From Acidobacteriota bacterium (GTDB lineage Bacteria; Acidobacteriota; Blastocatellia; Pyrinomonadales; Pyrinomonadaceae): DNA of 64,000 nt. Shown piece by piece: positions 7,635-15,135 of this stretch. The translations under genes and the position numbers were made by a program. The stretch's first letter is position 1. Each line of letters starts with the position of its first letter. The stretch spans positions 62,001 through 126,000 of the forward strand of contig JAIVJZ010000002.1 in NCBI GenBank assembly GCA_020199775.1. The letters run 5' to 3'. The notes below the pieces were generated by a model. The model made no database searches. It saw only the letters and a list, made by a program, of their open reading frames with translations, and was not told the origin of the DNA.

Positions 7635-9020
7635 ATGGGCGAGATTCCAGAAAAGCACGTCGGCGAAGCCGGTAGTCATAAGCAGCATATATCCTCAACT
7701 GCAGGGCTGCCTGATCAAGTGGGCAACGTCGCGCGCCGAACGATGGAAGAGTTGGCCGAAGACATCGTCGCTTCGCAGGGCAAGAGTAAATTCAGTCTCG
7801 GGCCGCTGGAGAAGGTCTATGTCTTCTGGCTGGCCGGAATGAGTTGCGACGGCTGCACTGTCTCAGTCAGCGGTGCGACCGAACCGGCGCTTGAGGATTT
7901 GCTGACCGGCTCGATTCCGGGCGTGCCGCTCGTCGTCCTACATCACTATGTCCTCCAACTTGAATCCGGCGACCATTACATCCAGACGCTGATCAATGCC
8001 GAGCAGGGCAAACTCGACGGCCCCTACGTCTTAGTTTACGAAGGCTCGATACCAGATGAAAACTTGGTCGGCGGAGGCTCACCGTTCGCGGGCGAGGGGT
8101 CGCTGCCGCTATGGGCACCGAGCGCGGAGCGCAGGCGCGTCTCGACCGCCGAGTGGATGAAGCGGCTGGGGCCGGGGGCGGCGGCGTCCATCGCCATCGG
8201 GACGTGCGCGACGTGGGGCGGCATCCCGGCGGCCTACGGCAACATCACCGGCTCGATGAGCCTGATGGACTGGATGGGTAAAGACTATCGCAGCGCGCTC
8301 GGTCTGCCCGTCATCAACATTCCGGGTTGTGCGCCGGTCGGCGATAACTTCACCGACGCCGTCCAGTCAATCCTGCTGTTCCTGCAAGGTCTCGGCCCGT
8401 TGCCGGAGTTTGACGAACTTGGCCGCCCGGCGTGGCAGTTCTCGGAGACGGTGCACACGCATTGCGTGCGCGCGGGTTTCTACGAAGAGGGAACTTTCGC
8501 GAAAGAGTACGGCGATAAAGAATGTCTGGTGGAGATCGGCTGCTGGGGGCCGGTCGTCAACTGTAACATCACGGAAAAAGGCGCAATCGCGCACATGGGC
8601 GGGTGCATGAACTCGGGCGCACCGTGCATCGGCTGCACGATGCCGGGCTTCCCGGACAAGTTCTCGCCGTTCTACAAGGCGCCACCCGGTTCGATGGTGT
8701 CGAGCAACGCCTCGCGCCTGCTCGGCTCGGTCGTCCGCAACCTGCGCCGCATCAGCCAGCGCGAGCGCAACCGTGAGATTCGCTGGCATGACTCTGTGCC
8801 TTCGGGGTGGGCGATGGAGCGAGGCGGCACTTCGCTCACGCACAAGATTCTCGAAGTCTTCTACGAGGCGCTCCAGTTTCAGGGCGCGAAACGTCCCGAA
8901 CGAGACCCGCAGAAGAAGTTCCCGCCGGGCTACGAGAGTCTGCCCAACCGCATGTATGGCGACCGAGACTATCAGGTGTTGCCGGAAGATCGCGTGAAGA
9001 AAACGGAGAAGCGAGTTTAA
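7635..9020 (+). CDS. hhyS: [NiFe]-hydrogenase small subunit, group 1h (high-affinity, aerobic H2 uptake)
   Basis: A 461-residue electron-transfer subunit with three Fe-S clusters. The proximal-cluster region reads AGMSCDGCTVSVSGATEP at about residues 68-85. Further ligand motifs are GTCATWGG, IPGCAPVG, HTHCVRAGF, CWGPVVNCN and CMNSGAPCIGCTMPGFPD. An Asp replaces the usual residue between the first two Cys; solved group 1h structures use a 3Cys-1Asp proximal cluster, a feature linked to O2 insensitivity, but I cannot tell whether this is the same Asp. No twin-arginine signal is present, so the enzyme is probably cytoplasmic-side, as known for this group. The N-terminal ~45 residues are a poorly conserved extension. 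A GAAGGGA ribosome site precedes the ATG. Greening and colleagues reported this enzyme class scavenging atmospheric H2 in Pyrinomonas. Confidence 0.93.
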   Translation: MGEIPEKHVGEAGSHKQHISSTAGLPDQVGNVARRTMEELAEDIVASQGKSKFSLGPLEKVYVFWLAGMSCDGCTVSVSGATEPALEDLLTGSIPGVPLVVLHHYVLQLESGDHYIQTLINAEQGKLDGPYVLVYEGSIPDENLVGGGSPFAGEGSLPLWAPSAERRRVSTAEWMKRLGPGAAASIAIGTCATWGGIPAAYGNITGSMSLMDWMGKDYRSALGLPVINIPGCAPVGDNFTDAVQSILLFLQGLGPLPEFDELGRPAWQFSETVHTHCVRAGFYEEGTFAKEYGDKECLVEIGCWGPVVNCNITEKGAIAHMGGCMNSGAPCIGCTMPGFPDKFSPFYKAPPGSMVSSNASRLLGSVVRNLRRISQRERNREIRWHDSVPSGWAMERGGTSLTHKILEVFYEALQFQGAKRPERDPQKKFPPGYESLPNRMYGDRDYQVLPEDRVKKTEKRV

Positions 9021-9121
9021 GTCTATGCTTCCAGCTTTGGGGCGGGGGCAAGCGGCTTTGATGCGAACGACACTGGCGATTAATTAACGCGAGAACGAAT
9101 AGTAACGGGGAACCCATCCAG

Positions 9122-10993
9122 ATGTGCTTCAAGAATCTTCCGGTCGAGTTCGACGCGCAGGGTAACGCGCATCTCAAAGGCGGGGTCGTTGACCCTTTCG
9201 CCTACAAGCCGCGCGAGATCAAACGCGATAAGCTCGAAGAACTGCTCGCGCGCAACGGGCACATCAAGGATGTAAGCATCTCGCCGGTGACGCGCGTGGC
9301 AGGCGCTCTCTCGTTCCACGCCGTCGCCGATTTACAGGCGCGGAAGTTCCTCGACGCCAACTCTATCGCAACCATCTTTCGCGGCTACGAAGTAATCCTC
9401 AAGGGGCGCGACCCACGAGACGCCATCTACATCTCAAGCCGCGCCTGCGGGGTGTGCGGCGGCGTCCACTCGACCGCCGCGTGCGAGGCGATTGAAATGG
9501 CCTTCGGGATTTCGCCGCCCCCGCTCGGCACGGTGCTGCGCAACCTCGCCCTCGCGCTCGACTTCCTTTACGACCACCCGCTGCATCTTTTTCTGCTCGC
9601 CGGGCCGGATTACTCTCAGGTCGTGGTTCAGGCGACGAGTCCCGCGATGTGGGAGAAGGCACAGTTGACTGAAGCCCCGAACGCAGAGGTTCACCAGTTC
9701 AAGACCATCGGCGACATCATGAAGGGTCTCAACCCTCTGTCGGGCAAGTTATATCTTGATGGCTTGAAGATGACGCGCACGCCGCGTGAAGCCTACTCAG
9801 TGCTCTTCGGCAAGTACCCGCACCCGCAGACGGTCGTGCCCGGCGGCATGTCTTCGACGGTGACTATCACGGACTTCAACGAGACGTACACGCGCCTCCA
9901 GAAGATGATCGACTGGACGAAGCGGATGATCCTGCTCTGGGACGATCTCACCGGGTTCTTCTACGAGTACAACCCCGAATACAAAAAGGTGGGCGCGCGG
10001 GCGGCCAACATGATCGACCTCGGCATGTGGGACGACGAGAACTCTTACGACGCCTCTTACGCGCGCTGCAACGAGTGGGGCGAACGGCGTTGGGCGACTC
10101 CGGGCGCAGTCATCGACGGCCAACTCGTGACGACGAAACTACAGCAGATCAACCTCGGCCTCGAAGAGTTTGTCGAACATTCTTACTACGAGGACTGGAA
10201 TCAGAACGGCAAACAGCGGTACATGACAGACCCAATGGGCGCGCCGCTCTCGCCGAATCACCCGTGGAACAAGGAGACGCTGCCGAAGCCGTCGAAGGAG
10301 AGTTGGAAGGATCGCTATACGTGGGACACCGCGCCGCGCTGGGATAGGCAGGTGGTCGAGGCCGGATGCTACGCTCGCATCTGGACGACCGCCGCCGCCG
10401 GATTGATGCCGAAGAACGATTTTATGGAAGCCACCGGGCACAGTCTGAAATTCCACATGCCGAAGACGATGCTACGCGAGATGAACTTCGAGTGGAAGAT
10501 TCCCCCGGTGTGGAACGCCTTCGAGCGTAACCGCGCGCGCGCCTACTGCATGGGCTACAACCTGATGATCGCGTACACGATGGTCTTGAAGGCGTTCGAT
10601 CTTCTGCGCCGGGGCGAAGACAAAGTGAGCACGAAGTTCGAGGTGCCCATGGGCGAGCGGATCGGCGTCGGCTTCTGGGGCGCGGGGCGCGGTTATCTCT
10701 CCCACCACCTAGTCTTGGACAAAGGCGCCATCGTCAACTACCAGATCGTCACGCCTTCGACCTTCAACGCTTCGCCGAAAGACCCGTTCGGCAACCCCGG
10801 CCCCTACGAAGAGGCGGTGCTGAACACGCCGATCCTCGAAGACTTCGACAAGCACTCGGACTTCACCGGCGTGGACATGCTCCGGGCGATTCGCAGCTTC
10901 GACCCCTGCATGCCCTGCACCACGCACATCTACGGCGGCGAGCGCGAGATCGTGCGCGAGGTCAACACCTGCGCCTGTTCGGCGGAAGGGTAA
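9122..10993 (+). CDS. hhyL: [NiFe]-hydrogenase large (catalytic) subunit, group 1h
   Basis: A 623-residue catalytic subunit. The N-terminal nickel motif RACGVCGGVHS lies near residue 107 and the C-terminal motif DPCMPCTTH near residues 593-601, giving the four Cys ligands of the Ni-Fe centre. After the last His there is a tail of about 21 residues (IYGGEREIV to CSAEG) that must be removed by the endopeptidase encoded next. The ATG at 9122 has GGGGA nearby upstream. It is separated from hhyS by 101 bp. Length and motifs agree with group 1h/actinobacterial-type subunits. The frame is intact even though hypE nearby is not. Confidence 0.94.
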   Translation: MCFKNLPVEFDAQGNAHLKGGVVDPFAYKPREIKRDKLEELLARNGHIKDVSISPVTRVAGALSFHAVADLQARKFLDANSIATIFRGYEVILKGRDPRDAIYISSRACGVCGGVHSTAACEAIEMAFGISPPPLGTVLRNLALALDFLYDHPLHLFLLAGPDYSQVVVQATSPAMWEKAQLTEAPNAEVHQFKTIGDIMKGLNPLSGKLYLDGLKMTRTPREAYSVLFGKYPHPQTVVPGGMSSTVTITDFNETYTRLQKMIDWTKRMILLWDDLTGFFYEYNPEYKKVGARAANMIDLGMWDDENSYDASYARCNEWGERRWATPGAVIDGQLVTTKLQQINLGLEEFVEHSYYEDWNQNGKQRYMTDPMGAPLSPNHPWNKETLPKPSKESWKDRYTWDTAPRWDRQVVEAGCYARIWTTAAAGLMPKNDFMEATGHSLKFHMPKTMLREMNFEWKIPPVWNAFERNRARAYCMGYNLMIAYTMVLKAFDLLRRGEDKVSTKFEVPMGERIGVGFWGAGRGYLSHHLVLDKGAIVNYQIVTPSTFNASPKDPFGNPGPYEEAVLNTPILEDFDKHSDFTGVDMLRAIRSFDPCMPCTTHIYGGEREIVREVNTCACSAEG

Positions 10994-11031
10994 GTTCGGA
11001 CAGGCAGTAGGCGACGGCGGTTTGAATTGAC

Positions 11032-11523
11032 ATGATGGTTCTGGTTTCGGGCATCGGCTATTCCAACATGAGCGACATGTCCTTCGGCCGCGTGCTGTAC
11101 GGCAAGATGGCCGAAATGAGCTGGCCCCCGCACGTCCACGTCGAAGACCTCAACTTCGGCCCCGTCATGATCTATCAGTGGCTCGAAGAATACCCCGTTA
11201 AATTCGACCGGCTCATCCTCGTCGGCGCGGCTAAACGGGGGCGAGAGCCGGGGATGCTGGAGGTCTACGCGTGGGACGGAAGGATGCCGGACGAAGCGGG
11301 CATCCAGGCGTGCGTCGGGGAGGCGATCACGGGGGTCATCAGTCTGGAAAACCTTTTGATCGTCTGTAAGCAGTTCGGCGTGCTCCCCGAAGACGTGACG
11401 ATCATCGAGATCGAGCCGCAGAATGAGGAATACGGGTTGGAGTTCAGTCCCGTCGTCGCCGCCCGGGTCGGCGAGGCGATTGAGTTGGTTAAGAGTGAAG
11501 CGATGAGGGCTCGCTGCCGCTAA
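11032..11523 (+). CDS. Hydrogenase maturation endopeptidase (HyaD/HycI family), divergent
   Basis: A 163-residue protein placed directly after hhyL, where the C-terminal processing protease is expected. It keeps the GIG(Y)SN start of the HyaD fold, a DRLILVGAAKRG strand-turn, and the hydrophobic core and length of the family (150-170 aa). However, the metal-ligand positions used by HybD (Glu in GDEG, Asp, His) are hard to find: the first motif reads SNMSDMSFG with no Glu, and no His is visible in the third region (GVISLENLL). Either this subgroup uses other ligands or it works without nickel recognition. The function is inferred mainly from position. Confidence 0.72.
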   Translation: MMVLVSGIGYSNMSDMSFGRVLYGKMAEMSWPPHVHVEDLNFGPVMIYQWLEEYPVKFDRLILVGAAKRGREPGMLEVYAWDGRMPDEAGIQACVGEAITGVISLENLLIVCKQFGVLPEDVTIIEIEPQNEEYGLEFSPVVAARVGEAIELVKSEAMRARCR

Positions 11524-11543
11524 AAAGCGATATCTACGCGCGG

Positions 11544-12269
11544 ATGCTGGGGGACGATGTCATCCGCGCCATCCTGACCGTACACGATCTGCTGCCGGAA
11601 GAGTTGGAGAGAAGGGTGGCGAAGGCGATTGAAGAGTTGCGCCCCTTTTTGATCTCGCAGGGTTGCGACGTGAAACTGCTCGGCGTGGACGACGGGCGCG
11701 CGCGGCTGCGTCTGATTCGAAGCGGTCAGGGGGCTCCGCCTGTGGCGGCGTTGAAACTGGAGATCGAAAAGGTGCTCGACGTGGCCGCGCCCGATCTGCT
11801 CGGCATTGACATCGAAGGCATGGCCGAACAGATCGAAGCCACGGCGAAGGCCGCGGCGATGCTGGGGGCGATGATCTCGCCGCCGCGAAGCGAGACGCCA
11901 CCGCCCGCCCGGTTGGTGCAAATCAAAGGGCCGCGACCGGACACGACGAACGTGACGGGGACGTGGGTTTCAGTCGTCCGCTCGCTGAATTTTGAGGATG
12001 AGAGTTTTAAGGTGATTAGCTACGCCGAGATCAACCTGCTGGTTTGCAAGCTCGACGGAGAGTTCTACGCCTACCGTAATGCCTGTGCCGCCGACCAAGC
12101 CCGCACGCTCGACGGCGCGTTGTTTGATAGTCCCGTGCTGACCTGCGCCTGTCACGGTTACAATTATAATTTGAGGCGTGGGGGCGTCTGTGTCGAAAGA
12201 CCTGAACTGCGGCTCAGGTCTCTGCCTTTGAAAGTTGAAGACGACAAGGTGAAGGTGGCTCTCTCATAG
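11544..12269 (+). CDS. NifU-like domain fused to Rieske-like ferredoxin, putative electron-transfer partner
   Basis: A 241-residue two-domain protein. Residues ~20-95 resemble the NifU C-terminal fold but lack its CxxC. Residues ~130-240 resemble Rieske ferredoxins (FYAYRNAC..., TCACHGYNYNL). The second Rieske motif CxxHG is present at about 200-205. The first reads CAADQ instead of CxH, so one His ligand is missing and a 3Cys-1His set is what remains. Mycobacterial hydrogenase operons carry putative Fe-S partner proteins (HucE/HhyE), and this gene sits in a comparable place. The ATG at 11544 has a weak ribosome site. The frame is open a further 15 codons upstream without an ATG/GTG/TTG, so a slightly earlier start is possible. 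Confidence 0.75.
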   Translation: MLGDDVIRAILTVHDLLPEELERRVAKAIEELRPFLISQGCDVKLLGVDDGRARLRLIRSGQGAPPVAALKLEIEKVLDVAAPDLLGIDIEGMAEQIEATAKAAAMLGAMISPPRSETPPPARLVQIKGPRPDTTNVTGTWVSVVRSLNFEDESFKVISYAEINLLVCKLDGEFYAYRNACAADQARTLDGALFDSPVLTCACHGYNYNLRRGGVCVERPELRLRSLPLKVEDDKVKVALS

Positions 12270-12280
12270 GGTGAAGGATC

Positions 12281-12691
12281 ATGCCGGAGCAAGAAAAACA
12301 TAACGCCGGGGGTGCGGTCGGGAGCGTCTATTGGCGCGATGAAGTTTTGCAGGTGATGTACTGGATGGCCGGCGAGGGCTTCGGCGAGGAGTTCACCCTC
12401 GCCGACCTGCGGAAGTTTCTCAACGCCGGGGATAATGTGCTAGTGGACAATTTGGAGCAGATGGTTTCTACCGGATTGCTCGAACGGGTTGGCGGCGACA
12501 AGTACGCTTTGACGGCTCAGGGAAAGAAGGAAGGCGGTCGCCGTTTCGCCGACGAGTTTGAAGAGATGCTCAAGCCCGGCCACTTCGAGTGCGACGAGCC
12601 GGACTGCGACTGCCACGACCCGGACTCAGTTGAGGGAGCATGTAAACACTTCTTACCCGCTCACGAGCCCCACGAAAATTCATTGAATTGA
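12281..12691 (+). CDS. Winged-helix-like protein with Cys/His-rich C-terminus, hydrogenase locus
   Basis: A 136-residue protein starting 11 bp after the Rieske-like gene, so likely the last gene of the operon. Residues 15-100 look like a winged helix (EVLQVMYWMAGEG, FTLADLRKFL, VDNLEQMVSTGLLERV, YALTAQGKKEG). The C-terminal 35 residues carry a possible metal site (HFECDEPDCDCHDPDSVEG, then CKHF and HEPH). The helix set could be a DNA-binding regulator or, without a clear recognition helix, a protein-interaction module. Role inferred: redox- or metal-responsive control, or maturation. I do not recognise a named family. Confidence 0.65.
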   Translation: MPEQEKHNAGGAVGSVYWRDEVLQVMYWMAGEGFGEEFTLADLRKFLNAGDNVLVDNLEQMVSTGLLERVGGDKYALTAQGKKEGGRRFADEFEEMLKPGHFECDEPDCDCHDPDSVEGACKHFLPAHEPHENSLN

Positions 12692-12783
12692 CACGGCGGT
12701 GTCCTGCGCAGTAGTCGCTGCTACAGTTCACATGGGGAAAGGCTCTAGAGATGAAAATCATTGAAAGAGAATAATGCGACGTA

Positions 12784-13130
12784 TTGAAGGGGCTGGCCGC
12801 GGCTGTCGTCGCGATTGCTACGCTCGATCACGAGTTGACCGAGGGGAGAAAGAAACGGCGGGCACAGCCTTTCACTATGCGATGGGTGCGACATCCGGCG
12901 CTTTGTACGGCGCGGTCGCGGAGGTTCTTTCGGGGGACAAAGTTGGTGCGGGCGTGCCGTTCGGCGCTGCCGTCTGGCTCATCGCCGACGAGGGGCTAGT
13001 TTCCGCGGTGGGACTTTCTAAGTCGCCGACCGAGTACCCGCTCTCGATCCACGCTTATGCGATTTCTTCACATCTCGTCTTCGGTTTGACGACTGAACTT
13101 GTGCGGCGCGCAATGCGTCGCGTCTTGTGA
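12784..13130 (+). pseudogene. DUF1440 (YagU-like) inner-membrane protein, truncated and frameshifted
   Basis: The C-terminal two thirds (KETAGTAFHYAMGATSGALY, GVPFGAAVWLIADEGLV, SPTEYPLSIHAYAISSHLV) are clearly DUF1440. The N-terminal KGLAAAVVAIATLDHELTE is in a different frame from 12784 to about 12845, and the first transmembrane segments between KGLAA and DHELTE are absent. So one deletion and one frameshift have broken it. The stop is followed at once by the HxlR gene. Confidence 0.7.
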
Positions 13131-13152
13131 TAAATGTGAGCTACAACAACGT

Positions 13153-13521
13153 ATGGGATTGCCGATTCTAAGTGTGCCGGAAGAGAACGCGTGTGGGTGC
13201 GTGGACCGCGCCGCTGAAAGCCGTGAGTGCATCTGCTCGACCACGGGATTGGTGCAAATCATGGGTCGCAAATACGCCGTGAGATTGCTTTTTTTGATAG
13301 GGGAGCGCGGTCAGATGCGCTTCGGCGATTTGCAATCCGAGATTGCGGATATGAGTTCCTCGACCCTGAGCATCAGGCTTTCCGAACTTGAAGGAGCGGG
13401 GCTCGTGCGTCGCTGGGTGTTTCCCGAAATACCGCCGCGAGTTGAATACACGCTGACGAAAGAGGGCAAGGATATGCGCAAAAGCCTCTTCGCCCTCTCG
13501 AAGTTCGCCTCAAGAAAATAG
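13153..13521 (+). CDS. HxlR-family transcriptional regulator with N-terminal Cys pairs
   Basis: From the ATG at 13153 the product has 122 residues. An open frame extends upstream to 13099 but would overlap the DUF1440 gene, so I prefer the shorter form although no good ribosome site is visible. The winged helix has the HxlR pattern: GRKYAVRLLFLIGERGQMRF, SSSTLSIRLSELEGAGLV, PPRVEYTLTKEG. Ahead of it are CGC and CIC pairs, unusual for HxlR proteins, which could bind metal or sense redox state. Target unknown. Confidence 0.8.
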   Translation: MGLPILSVPEENACGCVDRAAESRECICSTTGLVQIMGRKYAVRLLFLIGERGQMRFGDLQSEIADMSSSTLSIRLSELEGAGLVRRWVFPEIPPRVEYTLTKEGKDMRKSLFALSKFASRK

Positions 13522-13536
13522 CTGCTGACCCACCCC

Positions 13537-13590
13537 TCACTTCAAACGCGGATCAAGTTTGTCCCGCAGCCCGTCCCCCAGTAGATTGAA
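13537..13590 (-). pseudogene. C-terminal scrap of a DppC/OppC-type peptide permease
   Basis: On the minus strand this short stretch reads FNLLGDGLRDKLDPRLK and a stop. That is the standard C-terminus of dipeptide/oligopeptide ABC permease subunits. An in-frame stop lies immediately upstream, so only 17 codons remain. It shows that a transporter gene once stood here and was cut away. The following 270 bp to 13862 hold nothing I can name. Confidence 0.65.
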
Positions 13591-13862
13591 TCACACGACT
13601 TGGACGGCATCATACCGCAATGATCCCGCCCACGTACTTATGTCTCCGACTCCAATTCTGCTTTCAGCTTATCTGTCCGGATCAAGTCACTGCTCGGTGG
13701 TGTTGATAGTCGCTGCCAGAGCGGCAATGGTCGCCACAGTGAGCCGGGTCGCGAGTGGTAGAGCGTTACTGGTTAGTTGCTTGGACATTAAGAGTCACTC
13801 CAGTAAATCTTGATTTGTGGAGTCGCAAGTGGTATCGAATTAAATTGATAGGGGATGCATAA

Positions 13863-13952
13863 GCTCTCAGTTGCTCTTATCAATTTGCGCGCGGCAAGGC
13901 GGAAGACGTTCATGCCACACCGTGGGATTTGGTGGTCATTGATGAAGCTTAA
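13863..13952 (+). pseudogene. Fragment of an SNF2/DEAD-type helicase ending at motif II
   Basis: This frame reads SYQFARGKAEDV then HATPWDLVVIDEA and stops. WDLVVIDEAH is the Walker B/DEAH region of SNF2-like helicases found in defence islands. The upstream motif I region is missing and the frame ends exactly where the AIPR reading frame begins. It is best read as a deletion scar joining a lost helicase to the AIPR gene. Confidence 0.6.
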
Positions 13953-13954
13953 CT

Positions 13955-15133
13955 TTGGAGAATTGGTCGGTGATTCTGACGCCACATAAGGCTGTGTACG
14001 GGCAAATAAGCGCGGCGGCGTTGGCGAAACTGGTTAGCCTTCACGGGACAGCCCTGTTTGAACGTAACATCCGCTACTATCTTGGTTCCGTTGGATTGAA
14101 TACGGCGATTGAAAAGACAGTGAGAAGCAGACCGGCTGACTTGTTTTATCTGAACAACGGGCTGACGGCGGTTGCCGATAAAATTATCAATGCGTCGAGC
14201 ACGATGGCTCGCTGCACGTTTGAATTGAGAAATGCTTCCATCGTTAACGGAGCGCAAACGGCGGGGGCTATCAATAGTGCGGCCATCTCAGGGGCGATCT
14301 CACCGGATGCTAAAGTTCTCATCACAATCATCGAGGTCGGAAGCGATGAAGATAACATGGCGTTTCGCATCACTAATGCGCGCAACCACCAGACTGTTGT
14401 GCGAGGCGTTGATTTCGCCGCGCTCGATCCGCAACAGGAGCGACTCCGCAGGGAATTGGCGGTCGCCGGGATTAAGTATTATTACCGTCCTTCAGCCGAG
14501 GCTTTGACGACGCGCGCCGGCGCATTCACGCTGGAAGAGGCGGCGATTGCTCTCGCCTGTTTTTCTTTCCCTGTCTTGAACGGTATTGAGGTGGCACGGT
14601 GGGCGTATAGGAATCCCGACAATGCGATTAGTTTTATAGTCACGGCGAAGAAGGAAGTCGGCAGGTTGTGGGACAGGGAAAGCGCGCTTTACAAGAAGCT
14701 TTTCGCCAGCACTCTTTCCGGCCTGCGGATGTATCGGATGGTCGGTATTTATCGCTTTATAGATCAAATACTGGCGGCGAGTGAACAGTCGGAAAGAGAG
14801 TATCAACGCCGCATGTTTTTCCGGCATGGCCGTTATTTCGTCATGACGTTTGTCGCACACAGAGCGCGTCGCATTGTTGACCGGCCTGAGTTGATACTTT
14901 CAGAGGAAGATAAGACAATTCTTTCCAGACTAACGAACGAGCTTTCCGAACTAATCTATGCGGAATCCGAGCCTTTGCAGGGAGTGAAAGGCTATCGCGC
15001 CATTTTCAGTAATCTGGCCGACGCGCAGCCGTTAGCGGACGGCGCGCGGGAAAGGCTCAAGCAACAGGATGATGCGGCGGCGGCGGCTGTTGATGCCGGT
15101 TCAGGAACGCCGTCGTCAACGGCTACAATATAA
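13955..15133 (+). CDS. AIPR-family (abortive infection/phage resistance) protein, N-terminally short
   Basis: A 392-residue protein with AIPR signatures: LFERNIRYYLGSVGLNTAIE, FYLNNGLTAVADKI, SIVNGAQTAGAI and ITNARNHQTVVRGVDFAALD. Full-length members are usually 550-700 residues, and here the conserved core begins only about 30 residues in. The region before it is helicase debris in another frame, so the N-terminal domain has been lost. The start is a TTG at 13955 or possibly a later codon. It ends 2 bp before the mod gene. AIPR proteins are known companions of restriction systems. Activity is doubtful because of the truncation. Confidence 0.75.
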   Translation: MENWSVILTPHKAVYGQISAAALAKLVSLHGTALFERNIRYYLGSVGLNTAIEKTVRSRPADLFYLNNGLTAVADKIINASSTMARCTFELRNASIVNGAQTAGAINSAAISGAISPDAKVLITIIEVGSDEDNMAFRITNARNHQTVVRGVDFAALDPQQERLRRELAVAGIKYYYRPSAEALTTRAGAFTLEEAAIALACFSFPVLNGIEVARWAYRNPDNAISFIVTAKKEVGRLWDRESALYKKLFASTLSGLRMYRMVGIYRFIDQILAASEQSEREYQRRMFFRHGRYFVMTFVAHRARRIVDRPELILSEEDKTILSRLTNELSELIYAESEPLQGVKGYRAIFSNLADAQPLADGARERLKQQDDAAAAAVDAGSGTPSSTATI

Positions 15134-15135
15134 CT

